Shown here: positions 10,421 to 22,267 of the stretch, piece after piece
Numbering within the stretch: position 1 is the first letter of the stretch
How the letters are laid out: each line of letters opens with the position of its first letter
Assembly (NCBI GenBank): GCA_037074705.1
Contig: CM073593.1
Coordinates: 9,987,001-10,051,000, forward strand
Source of the DNA: Zhengitettix transpicula
Lineage: Eukaryota; Arthropoda; Insecta; Orthoptera; Tetrigidae
Direction: 5' to 3'
Length of the DNA stretch: 64,000 bases
Made by a program: the position numbers and the translations under genes
The notes under the pieces: generated by a model
The model's input: only the letters and a program-made list of their open reading frames with translations
Told to the model about the DNA's origin: nothing
The model's database searches: none

Positions 10421-12164
10421 TTTAGCGTGCCTTGTAGATGTTACTCGTCAGTCTGGCAGATGTTGTGCTTGGTGTAACGTGGGTATTTGAAGCCAGGTAC
10501 AAAATATTTATATATTTAAAAAAAAACAATCGTCCTCTAATTAAATTGACGACCAGACAAGTGGATGTTTACAGTCTGGTTCAGACAAGAAATGTAATAT
10601 TTCTTTGCTCGTCACCAAAAATTCTGTGGATATCCTTAGTTCTACCCGCTGATCGGGATACGTCCGCGAGATCGGTCCCGTACGAGTTCCTCAGAGCCAT
10701 CAACAGGAATATCACTGGCGGTCACCCAGCAAGACACGCGGTAGTTGAAACTCTCCAACCCCTCACGCACCATTCTCGTCTAAATGATAAGTGATACTTA
10801 TTTTTCCAATTTTGTTTCTTTATTGTCTGCACGCGTTTTCCTAGTCCATTCAATATTTTTCAATTCTCATACTGCAACTTAACCATTGACCTATACGGCC
10901 TGATGCTTCTCTATATTCCTGAAATAAAAAGTCAGATAAAATAAAAATAACCACTGTTTGTATTTTATTTCGGATCAGTCACCGGACTGTGTATAATAGA
11001 CTTCTACGTGGTCCGGTCTCGTATTGGCATTAAGGAAGAGATCTTGAGCATAGTTGATGATTCCTGTGGCTAGTCGTAGTCGGAAAGACGCCCTTCGAGG
11101 GGGAGGAAACGACGATATGTTATTCGACGTGAGAATAAGACAACTTGCCGCTCAAGTTTCTTAATTAAACAGGGCCGACCCTCTAAGCAGGCTGACTATG
11201 CGGGGAATCCGTCGGCTGACGTATTGTTTTCTTATCGGACTCGCAAATGAATGTGCAAATTCTCAGGGGAAGGGGAATTTAATTATCGCAGCTCGTTAAA
11301 GAAAACGCTGTTTGTATTGTCCCATGCTGGTCGTCATTACGTCCTCAGCAAATAGTCGAGTGTTGACATTATGCCGCGTCGCCGTCGTTCCTTATTATTA
11401 TTCATTGTTTCGGGAGCTGCTGGTCCGACGGTTATTGCCAACGATGCTGAGGATAAGGGGCTGTCTGTCTGTTATCGATGAATAACAAATCCGGGTGAGG
11501 CGGTGAAAGAATTTCTCCCCCTTCTCCAATCTCTTTCCCCTGTCCCTATTTAATCTTTTACATTTTTTTCCTCTCTTTTTTTTGCCTGGAGGGACTGTAC
11601 CGTTCCCCAGACTTATTATTACGCAGTTTTCTGTATACTTTCGTTAATTAATTTAGGATCACACAAAATCTGTTTGAGAGCTTACGGCTTTATCCTCTTC
11701 GAGAACGTAATACTCTGGAAATAATGTGGACGGAGTAAATACGTGGAGATCTGTTATTTACTAAACACAATAAATAGCAAATTGGTTTTAATAGTTCTCG
11801 TTTACTTCTATAGTTTGAACCTCTGTCGGTAGTTTTATGGCTTTGAGGCGGTTTCATCTAAATGAAACTTTGTACACAAGATTCGATTATTCGGATTTGA
11901 GATGGTTTATAATATTTGATTTGATTTATTTATTCAATTAGTTACTCGTCTAATAAGGAAAATATGACACACAATTCCATACATAGACAACAATGAAGTA
12001 TTCAACTCTGAAAATACCATATGCAGAAACAAAGACACACAGAAGCATAATGCATACACTGTATAAGAAATCTCCAAATGCTAAAAACACAAGTTTAAAG
12101 TCTAATACATTAAAATTAGTGGTTTTTCATGTGTATATATTCATAATAAAAATTTAAAGGTGTG
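10421..12164. other. no gene recognised; less AT-rich block 10620-11480
   Basis: A 118-codon frame at 10438-10794 shows no known domain. The block from about 10620 to 11480 has higher GC and sequence complexity than its surroundings and matches none of the repeats found here. It could be unique DNA. Confidence 0.35.
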
Positions 12165-12300
12165 GTGAAAATTCCATCAAATTAATTAATTACAATCCGG
12201 AGCAAACTCTGCGGGAGATCCACTACCCTAGCACCCAAAAGGGTAGGGGTGGAAGGGGATGGCATATTACAACATGCAAAATGACAGATATGATCGCTGA
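12165..12300 (-). repeat. fragment of the modular CTAGCTG-ended repeat
   Basis: Read on the minus strand, CCCGCAGAGTTTGCTCC followed by GGATTGTAATTAAT matches CCCGCAGAGTTTGTTCC and CGATCGTAAGTAAT of the copy at 20435. A purine-rich GGGTAGGGGTGGAAGGGG stretch equals the C-rich part of other copies. Only one diverged module remains. Confidence 0.4.
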
Positions 12301-13679
12301 CTAATTAGTTTTTGGAATCGTAAGAATGATAGTGTCACTCTTGATGCTGCTAGCGTCTTATTTCAACGCCTAATACTATGGGATGGAAATACCCCTAGAT
12401 GTTTGGGCGTAAGGAATCAAAATACAAGTAATGCTAATACCATATACAATTATATATAAATTATAGGAGTTGCTGAGTTTATTTCTGAGATGGGATTGAA
12501 TGGGGTTAATGAAAGATAATGTCGATTGATGGGTCACTGACTATCCCGTTCAAGTTTAATTAAAAACCCTTCTGAATAGGGTGGAGTGGAAAAGAGTTAT
12601 TTATAAAATGTCCACATGGTCCGAGATTGGGATCGAATACGAAGTTTTAGCGAATGCTGAGAAAGATAGTGACATTCATCATGCCGTTAAAGATGAAGTT
12701 TGGCACCAAATTAATACAATTTATTATATCATTTTATTTGCAGTAAATAAAAGACTGAGGCCATATTTTAGAAAGCAAATATTTTGTAATTATTACAAGA
12801 ACTTGATAGTGTCAGTATCGCTGACTTGTTCCAACTATTTATGGATCTTTTATAAAATTAATTAATGGAGTAGAACGCTACACACTAAAATATTGTTATA
12901 TATATTTTTAATTAAATTTCCCAGATTATCTTTGGTTTTTATATATTCAATTAAATAACTGTCTCTAAAGAATGGTAAAGTTTTCTTGAATTGATAAAGT
13001 TTTACCCGATGTTTATCTTTTTTTTAAAGAAGGGCGTGATTTCTTGTGGGTCTAGTACGAAAACCCTCCAGACACTTTCCAGATGTACGATTGTCCAATT
13101 TTTATATCCCAATTGACGTTTGGCTATGAATAATGGGGACATTATTTACACCGGAGGAAAATAGATACTAATAAATTAAAAAATTATTTGATGCAATTAA
13201 AAATTCTCTGTAAAATAGGATACGCTGTGAGGTGACTACGCTCCGGATCAATTCACGAGCGGAACCATGAATCACGTAACTGTTGGATGCGACCATTCAT
13301 CATCGATTCGGAATATCTGCTATTACTGAATTACAGTACCATTTTTTAGGAGATAAAATTTAACAAATTACTTGAACGATTTCTCGTATGATGTTAAATT
13401 TAAAAGTTTCTCCATTTACTCTGACCTCAGTAGTTGTTGTATTGCAGTTTCCAAATCAGATCTTGGTTTGAAATTTCTAATCGAAAAAATCAATATTGTT
13501 ACATTTTTTCTTCTTTTGTAAGTGAATGTTAATAGTACAAGAGTTTTTCTTTTGATGAAACCACAAAACCAACATTTATTGCTATCTTATAAGACATTTG
13601 AATTTTATTTAATGAAATAGTCGCAATCAAATAATTCAGGAGAAACAGAAGAAGATTCAGTCAAAGCTCAGCCATATAG
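12301..13679. other. no gene recognised
   Basis: A 94-codon frame at 12581-12865 has no recognisable features. The rest is AT-rich. Confidence 0.35.
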
Positions 13680-14276
13680 GTGTCATATATATTGTTTTAT
13701 AATTTTGTTCAATACCGTATAATAGTGAGAAGTATCTTTTTACTTGGGTGCCGGAAGGATGTGTGCGTATCAGGTTAGGACAACACGTTAACAATTCTCA
13801 ACCCGCGTTAAGTTTCGGTACAGACGCTATAGAAACCCTGTGGTAAACGGTTTTGGCGGGGCCCCTTTACAGATCACGTGGGATGATCTGGAGTTTTTGA
13901 TTGGTTCCCGCCTTCTAGCAAGAGATTTTGCTCTTGGGATGTTTTTTTTCTCGCAATCTCTGAAACTACTCTAATAGTCAGTCTTGCCATAGCCGTTTTC
14001 CGGTCTCTAAAGGCTCCTGGGCGCTCTGTTCAATCTTACCTTTCTACATTAAAGTATATCTTTAACTTCATAGCGATTTTTGATTTTGTTCATGTCCCTG
14101 GACGATACTATAGATACCAAGTACCTCACGTTATCGACTTTCCTATTTTCCTATCCTAGAAGTCTTCATCTCGACGCTGAAGAAGATCATTTCCGCTCAA
14201 AAAGTTATTGACATCAATCGAATTTTGATCTAAGTTTCAGCAGGTACGCTATATTACCTGAGTCATGAAATTGAAT
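13680..14276 (+). repeat. dispersed ~570 bp repeat, copy 1 (LTR-like)
   Basis: Collinear with 42913-43479: AATACCGTATA, CCCGCGTTAAGTTTCGGT, AGACGCT, TTGATTTTGTTCATGTC, CTAGAAGTCTTC followed by TCGACGCTGAAGAAG, and AAGTTATTGACATCAA. Both begin near TGTCATATA. The 42.9 kb copy ends TATATTACA, so a LTR is possible but unproven. A CTTTCTACATTAAAGT stretch contains an ATTAAA polyadenylation-type signal. No coding content. Confidence 0.6.
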
Positions 14277-14299
14277 TAAAGTAACAGGATAGAAAAATT

Positions 14300-14410
14300 T
14301 GTTACGAGCCGGGAATCGAATCCCATTAGTGCGCTGGTGATTTACCATCTCAGCCGTTGAACTCAATTCCAGGATGGAGCCACCCGTTACGAGACTTCCC
14401 CATCCAGCCC
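14300..14410 (-). mobile_element. tRNA-derived SINE head
   Basis: On the minus strand CGGCTGAGATGG (14345-14356) fits an A box and GATTCGATTCC (14312-14322) fits a B box of RNA polymerase III promoters. The boxes are only about 22 bases apart, less than the usual 31-32, so an internal deletion is likely and this is not a working tRNA gene. The body boundaries were not determined. Confidence 0.5.
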
Positions 14411-16078
14411 CATCCAGCCCATCCAATTCACACGATCACATTCGTCTTTATTTCAAAACTTTAAATTGCAATAATTGTGTTTTTTCCTGTTATTTTGTTT
14501 AGTTTTTGTTATCAAGGAAAGAATATGTCCAATTAAGACCAAAAGTTTCCAGATAAAATAAACTTATTTTAAACCAATGACCGTCTTAATGTTATATTAT
14601 TTTTTTTGCTACTAAAAAAATGTGTAATAATAAACTGTTAGGAGGAGAAATGATTATTTGCATTTATTTACCCTAGAGTTTACAGTTTTAAAGAAAAACT
14701 TGTCCTACTTTTTCTTAACTTCTTTGATGCTTAACGCCCGAATTCATTTTGCACACTCCCACACCTAAACACAATCCCTTTTGAGTGCCGCTCTTCTGTA
14801 ATTTAGTAACAAGTCTGACCTCCACTATCAGATTAAGCCAGCCACAAGGCTCCTTGTGTCTAATGAAAAGGTTTGTATGTTGCTGATAGCCAAGCCTATT
14901 AGTTGAATTTGCAACTCATTACGTGGGCGGCGAATCGTATCGGGAACGTGCTCTGTATCAGTTACTTGCAAGAGCAAGGATCTACGTAATTGCTTACTAT
15001 GTTAGGCTACCACAAAGCCAGGACAACGATCGCTTAGGGGGCGATTTGCGCAGGACCGGAGGAGATCTACACGGAAGGAAACTGGAGAGAAGACACTGTC
15101 CCAAACACACCAAGTGAACCCCGTAAGCTACCGCTTATAACAAGGATTAATTAGGCTTAACCCGCGTACAATCGAGATGTAGCTAAGAGCACGTAGCGGA
15201 GCGATAAAAGCTTCTTAACATGTTGACGTTAAAGATGATGAGTTTATAGTCATGCTCGTTCAGAAATATTATAACTTGGAATATTGTTTATGCAATTACT
15301 TCACTATAAAAGGATTTGCTTATCCTAAACTCCAACATTTCTAACTACGTTTCATCCAATGTTCTATTTATTCTTGACATCCCCCATTGTTCCAATAGCC
15401 CAACTCAAACTTTGTTAGTAAAAACTAATAAAAGGGCTTAACATTTTAATTAATTTATGTTCCACAGATATGTATAACAGATAGATAATTTAAAGAGTTG
15501 AAGAATTTCTTTCTATTGATTTCATAGCGATGTCCAAATTTTCTCATCCATAACTCTCTCAGACATAAGTATCTTTATTGTTATCAAGTTTAATTGCAAT
15601 TTCAAATCCATAACTACACGTTTATGATTCATTTCAATATATCTTTTTTATTTTTAAAGGGGTTAATTTAATAGTTTAAGTTACGAACAACGAACGTCAC
15701 AAATACTTTATTATTATATCGGTTGACACAACTTCGTAGAGCTCAAGGTGTGCAAATCGGACAGTCCACGTTTTTAAATTACACAACATTAAAACTTGGG
15801 TTTCCTTTTAAGGTTTCTGATGCCTGATTTTTCACAAAGTTGCTCTCTACTAAACAAAAAAAAATTAGTAACTTGTTAGAAACAATTTAATAACAACAAT
15901 GACACCTCCAACAACGATTTGAACTTCACACAACTCCACACAATATTTACTGGCTTTTGACGTCACTACGCTTGCAGCCAATCACAAAACAGTTAAGATT
16001 ACGCGGGCAAACTCGGAAAATTGATTAAAAAAATATAGATTTTCTGTAAAGAAATCTAGGATGACAGCAAGCACATGT
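14411..16078. other. no gene recognised
   Basis: A 64-codon frame at 14923-15117 has no recognisable domain. At 15958-15965 there is a TGACGTCA palindrome, 12 bases before a CCAAT box at 15978. This is promoter-like, but no coding region follows. Confidence 0.35.
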
Positions 16079-16745
16079 ACGAGGGTGATTAAAAAAGTAT
16101 GTGATGTAAATTATACAACACGCACGACAAGGAAAACGACGAAGTTGCCTGCGTATCCAGGCGAATGAACATAGAAAATGAAGAAGGGAGCAGATTAAAC
16201 CCTCATTGCAGATTTTTATTTTGGACAGAGGAAGTACAACAGTTAACTTTCACATTATTTTTAATTGAATGCTGAAATACACGAAAGTGACACATACTCG
16301 TATATGACATTATTTTTCCACATAGTAACAATGTCTCTGTAAACAAAGGTGTGAACGTTTCACTAATCATTAAATTCCTGGACGATATAAATCCGCTTCT
16401 TGGTCATGGAGCCATCCACAAACCACTGTTTGAAGAGCTTCATTGTTGGGGAAAATCTCTTCCCTCCAAGATGATGTTTCAGGCTTCCGAAAAGATTGTA
16501 ATCGCATGGTGCAAGGTCTGGACTGTACGGCAGATGATTCTATACCTCGCATCGAAAACGCAGTAAAACTTATGTCGTTTTAGACGATCTCTGACGGCGG
16601 AAAGTGCACTGCCTATTGAGATGTGCATCGACTCAGCAATGTCCGTGATAGTCACTCTGCGATTGCCTGGACATTATTTTCTGTAGTCGATGATGTTGGC
16701 TTTCCTGCCGCATGGCCATCATTCACGTCTGAGCTACCTTATTGG
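16079..16745 (-). pseudogene. decayed mariner-like transposase with 3' terminal repeat
   Basis: The + strand begins ACGAGGGTGATTAAAAAAGT, the same terminal repeat as at 2590. On the minus strand, 16560-16745 reads RRVTITDIAESMHISIGSAL followed by SAVRDRLKRHK, the mariner helix-turn-helix. 16370-16440 encodes a C-terminal piece whose counterpart is in the 1466 copy (QWFVDGSMTKKRI in one frame, WLHDQEADLY in another). The Asp-bearing catalytic core between them is missing and several stops interrupt it. It is a deletion derivative of the same family as the 1466 element. Confidence 0.65.
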
Positions 16746-16929
16746 TCAAAATGTTGGCACTTCATCACTACGGCTAGACGCGATATTGGTTTTTGTCCAT
16801 TTACCTACAGATTTTCACGGTGACTGTTTTTGCAATTTAGACGTTTTGCCAACAAGAATCGTATTGACCAGCGTTGTTCACCTTTGGAATAAGTTTCCAG
16901 TTGCCACTCTTTTTTTTAGAGTAAAAGGC

Positions 16930-16956
16930 TATATAAGGGTGATCCACCCTTATATA
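16930..16956. repeat. perfect 12-bp-arm palindrome
   Basis: TATATAAGGGTG, then ATC, then CACCCTTATATA. It lies between the mariner remnant and the dispersed repeat that starts near 16966. It could be a relic of two abutting terminal repeats. Confidence 0.8.
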
Positions 16957-16965
16957 CCAGGAGAG

Positions 16966-17150
16966 TGATTTGCTGTGGGGACGCAGCATTCCCTTCTCCG
17001 TTCCTCGACCATTTTAGGAAGCATCTGGATGACTATTCCAATGGGTATAGCGGTCAATTTTTTACCGTAAGCTCAAGTTCTGCGACCTCGGAACATACAC
17101 CTCTTAAAACAGGCCGAGGTTCCTCGGATTGTTATAACCTTAGTTAAAAA
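16966..17150 (-). repeat. dispersed ~500 bp repeat, partial inverted copy
   Basis: The reverse complement matches the 5' half of the repeat at 8652. Shared strings are the ACATACACCTCT end, TTCTGCGACCTCGG against the CGCAGACCTTGGG region, TATTCCAATGGGTATAG and GAGGAACGGAGAAGGGAATG. The 3' half is absent. Confidence 0.55.
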
Positions 17151-18689
17151 ACGGAGAGAGGAATTTCAGTTGACACTGAAGAAGAAGAAAGTGTAGATAG
17201 ACTATATATAGCGTAATCCACATAGTGGTCACTCTCCTCTTATAGCATAGGAAATGGATTGAAAAGGGGGATGCGGAAAGGTAGAGCAAGGAGGCCAAGG
17301 ATTGATCAGCCTCGTATATTTATAATTAGGTCAAATAACCTATCAAAACATATGATAACGGCCAAAATAATCTCTTCGATGGGTATCACACTTATTTTTT
17401 TAAAATAAAATAAATCCTTCTATTAGGTGCACGTCCAGTGTAGAGTTATCTTTCTTAATATGGAAGTTACAAAGAAAAACTATGGTCCAAATTGATATAT
17501 TTGAACATTTTTATGATGTGGCAAATATGCAACATCATGAACAATATGAATGGTCATTAATCTATAAAATCATTTATTTGAACTTTTTTGGTATTTGTAA
17601 TAAATCAAATTTGACTACAGTAAAATTAATTGTAATTTAAAGTACATGAAATAATTTTTTAATATTTGGTCCAAATAAGTCTTAAAGAAATTAACAAAAA
17701 TTTTGATCAATAAAACAATTTTATTACAATAATTACAGCTGGTTTTATAATATAATTAGGTTTGATATATAAATTATTCACATCAATTGGTTAATTATGG
17801 TTTTAGTGTACTTCAAATACCTTGATAATGACGCTTAAATTTTCTGAATTTGACCGGCGAGCAGAAAAATCTGGTCCGAGGCGTTGACTCACAGAAACTT
17901 AAGACAGGCATGTTTTAACCTGGCCACGGATGCCAAAAGTTTCACATTTCCTTAAATGCATGTTGTTTCATATCTGAATCACAATTTAGATCAATTAGAT
18001 GCCAACTGATGTCTCAAGGGTGATACTAAAAGTTATGATGTACACTACGCACTAAAGGGATAAATTTGTTAAATTTATCTGAATTGGTGACTAAGTACCT
18101 GACGAAACAACAAACGTTTATCTGTTCGTCGCAACTATTTGCTTAATACTGGTGCTTTGACCTTGCAGGAATTTCAGGAGGGATGTTCGCCGGACTGTTC
18201 GCATTAACAGGTTCACCACAAGATCAATAGCGGATGACTATCGAGAATTCCCAAAGTTATTATGTGGATTTACTATTATACGAGGAAGTACCAAGTAACT
18301 CAAGCGAAGACAGTAAATCATGGTCTATAGCAGGGAAAGCAGACTTGAACAGTAATAAAATGACTTACGTCTTGGATCACAGGATCAGGGAAAACAGCGG
18401 CGCTTCGGTGGTACGTGTTGTCAACAGACTGCAGTGTTGTGACTTTTATAATAGTATTCATCCTGCAATTGCTTGGGAGGGTGCTGTTGATTCCTCCATT
18501 TCAACTATGTATATGAAAATTTGAATCCTGATTAAATAATTTTAAGTATACTTCGCCCCCAAGTTGGGAACCAATTAATGTAACATGCACCTTCAACTAA
18601 TTAAATTATTATTTTTATTATTATTATGATTGCACAATTTTTAAGACAATTACAATTCTTAATATTATCAGAAGAACAAAATGAGCCGT
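17151..18689. other. no gene recognised
   Basis: AT-rich, with a 96-codon frame at 18234-18524 that has no recognisable domain and no supporting context. Confidence 0.35.
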
Positions 18690-19180
18690 CAGGGATCAGT
18701 GATCGAACCTTATTCTTCCTGATATATATTAATGATCTCCCAATTAATATCAGTTCTAAATTTTTTTCCTGATGATTGTGGCTTCTACAGAACAATTAAA
18801 AGGGCTTCGTATGAATGTGGAAATGAAAACGACTTAATTGTTCGAAATAGTTGCACTGAAGCCAATGAAATAAAGATATATAAGGAAAAAAGCAAATCGA
18901 TAATGTTCAATAAATTTCCTGGAGATATATGATTTGGTTAACACAAATAGAAATAAAGATGAAAAAATTTATGAATCATTTAGGGTGGATTAGGGAAAAT
19001 AAATTCAGCGTCTCGAAAAGGGTAATGACAATCTTAAAAGAATGGAGCGGAAAAAGGAAAGAACTTGCTAATAAATCTCCGGTTCGTTCCATACTCCAGT
19101 ATGGTGCTAGTTGTTGGGGTTTTCATAGAAAACTTCACGTAGTGGAGGACTAAGACGAGGTTCAGAGGGTACTTGAAAAA
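18690..19180 (+). pseudogene. non-LTR reverse transcriptase fragment
   Basis: In order on the + strand, with frame changes: TLFFLIYINDLPINISSKFF (the GPLLFLIYINDLP region after motif B), then SDDCGFYRTIKR (the ADDC catalytic motif, first residue changed from Ala to Ser), then a spacer, KSKSIMFNKF, and finally VRSILQYGASCWGFHRK, which corresponds to VRSxLEYGAxCWDPxR of LINE polymerases. The spacing is shorter than in an intact enzyme, so internal deletions exist. It is inactive. The clade is uncertain (Jockey/CR1-like). Confidence 0.75.
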
Positions 19181-20434
19181 AATTGTAATACGGATTCCAG
19201 GTCAGGGTAGAGGCATTTTAGTTGGCATCGTTGGAAAACGTATTGGATAAGCTTGAAACAAACAACTTATAACGGGAGAGATGATCACAAAATATAAAAT
19301 CAAAACGAGACCGTAAAAAACATGTAGAGATATTTTAATTTTTAAACAGATCAATGAGGTATTATAAAATTTTATCTGCAGTGCTAATTGAGGGGAATCT
19401 TCCAGAAAAAATTACCTAAATAGATTCGCGAAGTGAATAATTCCTTTCCCTCTAAAAGTTTCCTGTTAAGTTTCAGGAGACCTAAGACTTTTTATTTCAA
19501 AATTATATTACTTATGTGTTTATGTATTTGTTTCAGAAATTGCCATACATACATGAATATTTAATGCAATTGATTATGTTGTATGTCTGTACTAGGGAGA
19601 GAATTTATTCTCTTTTCCTATGTTTTCGAATGATTGTGAAACATTCTGCAAGTAAGTTATTGATATGTGTCTATTGCTTGAGATGATACACGTCTTCGCT
19701 TCACCAGAAGCTACTACGATGAAGGAGTTAACCCCGTGGTGCCTGAACAGTTTTCGATCGAAGCGCTATCAACGCACGAAAGAAAGAAAAAAAAACGAGT
19801 TTGAAGACGCATTAAGGAGCAGTGGCACGGAGAGTGCGGCAGCAGGGATAGATATGCATGAGATGTATCGTCGTCCCGAGGGAAATACACACGCGATACA
19901 GAGACGAATTCAGCCAAAGGCAAATTTACTTCTACCTGCAGGCGAGCTTGTAATAACAACTGAAGCGCGCCACTGTCTTCCTCTCTATTCGCATTTTACT
20001 ACAGTTGGGTTTCTTCTTGAAAATATTATGTTTATCTTACGGTGTCATTACAATTCCCTTTGAAGATGTCGTGGAACATCTACGTGATCCGTTGGGACGT
20101 GTTCACAATGCGAGTTTACAAGCCTGGAGGAACTTGTAAAATGTAAGTAGCTAACCATTATGCTATATATACAAAGTAAATGTGTCTCGGATAAATACAT
20201 TTGACGTGTAGATATAATCAAGCAAGATCCGGCCGTTTTCAGACAGACACTTGCCCGATGTACGTTTCCCAACGACATTATTCCGATTGACGTTTGCCAC
20301 ACAGGTCAATTTCCGGATCGGTCATTTTCCCGAATGTTTTCTACGAAATAAAGCATAATATTAATCAACACTTAAAATGTTTGTCATCTTATTATAAATG
20401 AGTTTTATTGTAAATTTCTTTATTACCAATCTCG
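19181..20434. other. no gene recognised
   Basis: Includes a 132-codon + strand frame at 19665-20063 without a recognisable domain. It is moderately GC-rich around 19700-19960 but has no supporting context. Confidence 0.35.
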
Positions 20435-20715
20435 GTCGTTGAAACATTATTTTTGTTAGCCCCTTCCACCCTCCACTCCTAGAGGTGCTCACCATACCGT
20501 TAACAGTTGAATTTGACACCTAAAACATAGAGAGAATGACACTATGAATCTGAGCGACCACGAAAACTATTTATTCGACGCTAATTTAGGCCGTCTTCGC
20601 AAATGCCACACAAACCTTGATACAGGTGCTAGAGTTTTCTTAAACCCGCAGAGTTTGTTCCTCGATCGTAAGTAATGTGTTCTAAGTTTGGTTGAAATTG
20701 TTTCACGCAATAATT
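20435..20715 (+). repeat. modular CTAGCTG-family repeat, one module
   Basis: Matches the copy at 57360: CCCTTCCACC, GAATGACACTATGAATC against GAATGACACTATCAAATTC, TATTTATTCGACGCTAAT against TGTTTATTCGATCCTAAT, then TTGTTCC followed by CGATCGTAA, and GTTTGGTTGAAATTG. Neither fixed end is preserved. Confidence 0.5.
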
Positions 20716-21398
20716 AGAACTTAATTTACGTTAATAATCCACTATAATAATATATAAATATTATTCTTCATTTCGTAAGAAGGGGTTTTCGGGAAAATGA
20801 CCCATTCGGATAATGACGTGTCAGGCAAATGTCAATCGGGATATTGTCGTCGGGGGAACGTGCAACGGGTGTCTGTCGGAATTTTGTGCCAGACACCATC
20901 AAGCATATCAGGGACACCCAAAGAGTCCTCTAATAATAATGGCAAATTTGGACGGCAATATATGTATGACCCGTAAACATATCTGCTTAATTACAGAGAC
21001 GAAAGCTATGGAGAATAGTTGTAAATTAAAAGAAAATGTTTATATAAATTACTACTTCTCACCAGGGATTCATAATAATGAAAAGCCTTGCTTCAACATA
21101 AACTAAAATAGTAGCGGCCAAAATAGTATTTTTTGAACGCTATAAACTGTAACGAAACCTCTGTTGTCAGATTAATTATGGGATTATATTTAAAGGACTT
21201 TTAAATAATGGAATCTATTTTAAATTTATTCAAGTAATGTGACTTTAGGCACAGTGAATTTTTTGCTTCTCTATTCATAAAATTATACACATTTAAAAGA
21301 AGTTTTTTCCTTGAGCCTTAATGTATGTTGCATGAGACTAATTAATTAACTATTTACTCTCAGAGTAAACCTGAGGGTCGTGTAAAAGAACTATATAT
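20716..21398. other. no gene recognised
   Basis: A 97-codon frame at 20813-21106 has no recognisable domain. Confidence 0.35.
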
Positions 21399-22267
21399 TG
21401 TTGTATACACAATTATAATAAACAAAAAATATGCCAACGCGTTAGCACAATCAAATTATGTAATATACAAAATATAAAAGGGAACAAAGGAAGGTAGTTT
21501 ACGGGATTTTACTTTGAAATTAATTTTTAAAGAGATAACGAAAGATTATTTAATTGTCAATTTTGATTTACGTTGAATTCTTTACATTTTATGTTTTTAA
21601 GTAAATTTCCTCAGCTTTTATGAGAATATAAATTTCAGGGCCGCTTATAGGGCCTCTAATAAAGACAGTGATTTGCAATTTTCACCAAGTCACAACAAAC
21701 TATAGAGATCTAACAATAAATTTTTATTTGTATAAAGGTTTACAAAACAAAGTTTTTACGTACCCTTTTTATTTAGAGCTGTCTGGTACCTGTTTGTGCA
21801 CTAGTGATTATTTTAATTTATATAGACCAATATTTTTATTGACAGGCCGTAGTACTGATTTAAAACTCTTCGTCGTAACACTTTGCTAGTTATGTCAGCG
21901 ATCACTTGACTGCTACGCATTTTAAATTACGTCGTATCTCGTAGCTTGCATTAGATTTATCCTCAACTTTACTTTGTCACAACCAATTGTTAACGTGTTG
22001 TACTTAAGGAACGTCAATCTGCTCAAGGTCCCAACACACTCTGACTGACTCCTCTCCTCAGGCCCGCCAAACACACACTGACTGTTTTGAGCCAAAGTTC
22101 TCTCTGCACACGCTTTCCGACAATAATCCGTAGCAACCATTATAGTCTCTGCATTCTTGCGCCAAAAAATGATGTTTTTTACAATGCTCGGACCTCAAAG
22201 TTATGCCACCAATAATTAAAGAAACAAATTAAATAAAACATTTCATTACACATTGGTAATCTCTACA
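21399..22267 (-). mobile_element. solo-LTR-like element, flanked by ATAT
   Basis: Edges TGTTGTATAC and TCTCTACA, with ATAT on both sides (21395-21398 and 22268-22271). The body matches the copy at 4767. Its reverse complement matches the start of the 37109 copy (TGTAGAGATTAC, then ATTATTGGTGGC against ATTATTGGCGGC), which fixes orientation and the true end of the family. An internal TGTAAT at 21459 sets off a 60 bp end segment that contains GCCAACGCGTTAGCAC. Confidence 0.75.

Noticed and set aside
10438..10794. 118-codon open frame on +
   Set aside because: Its first part overlaps the edge of the RNase H LINE on the other strand and the rest shows no known domain.
19665..20063. 132-codon open frame on +
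   Set aside because: Composition looks partly coding-like, but no motif, splice context or second copy supports a gene.
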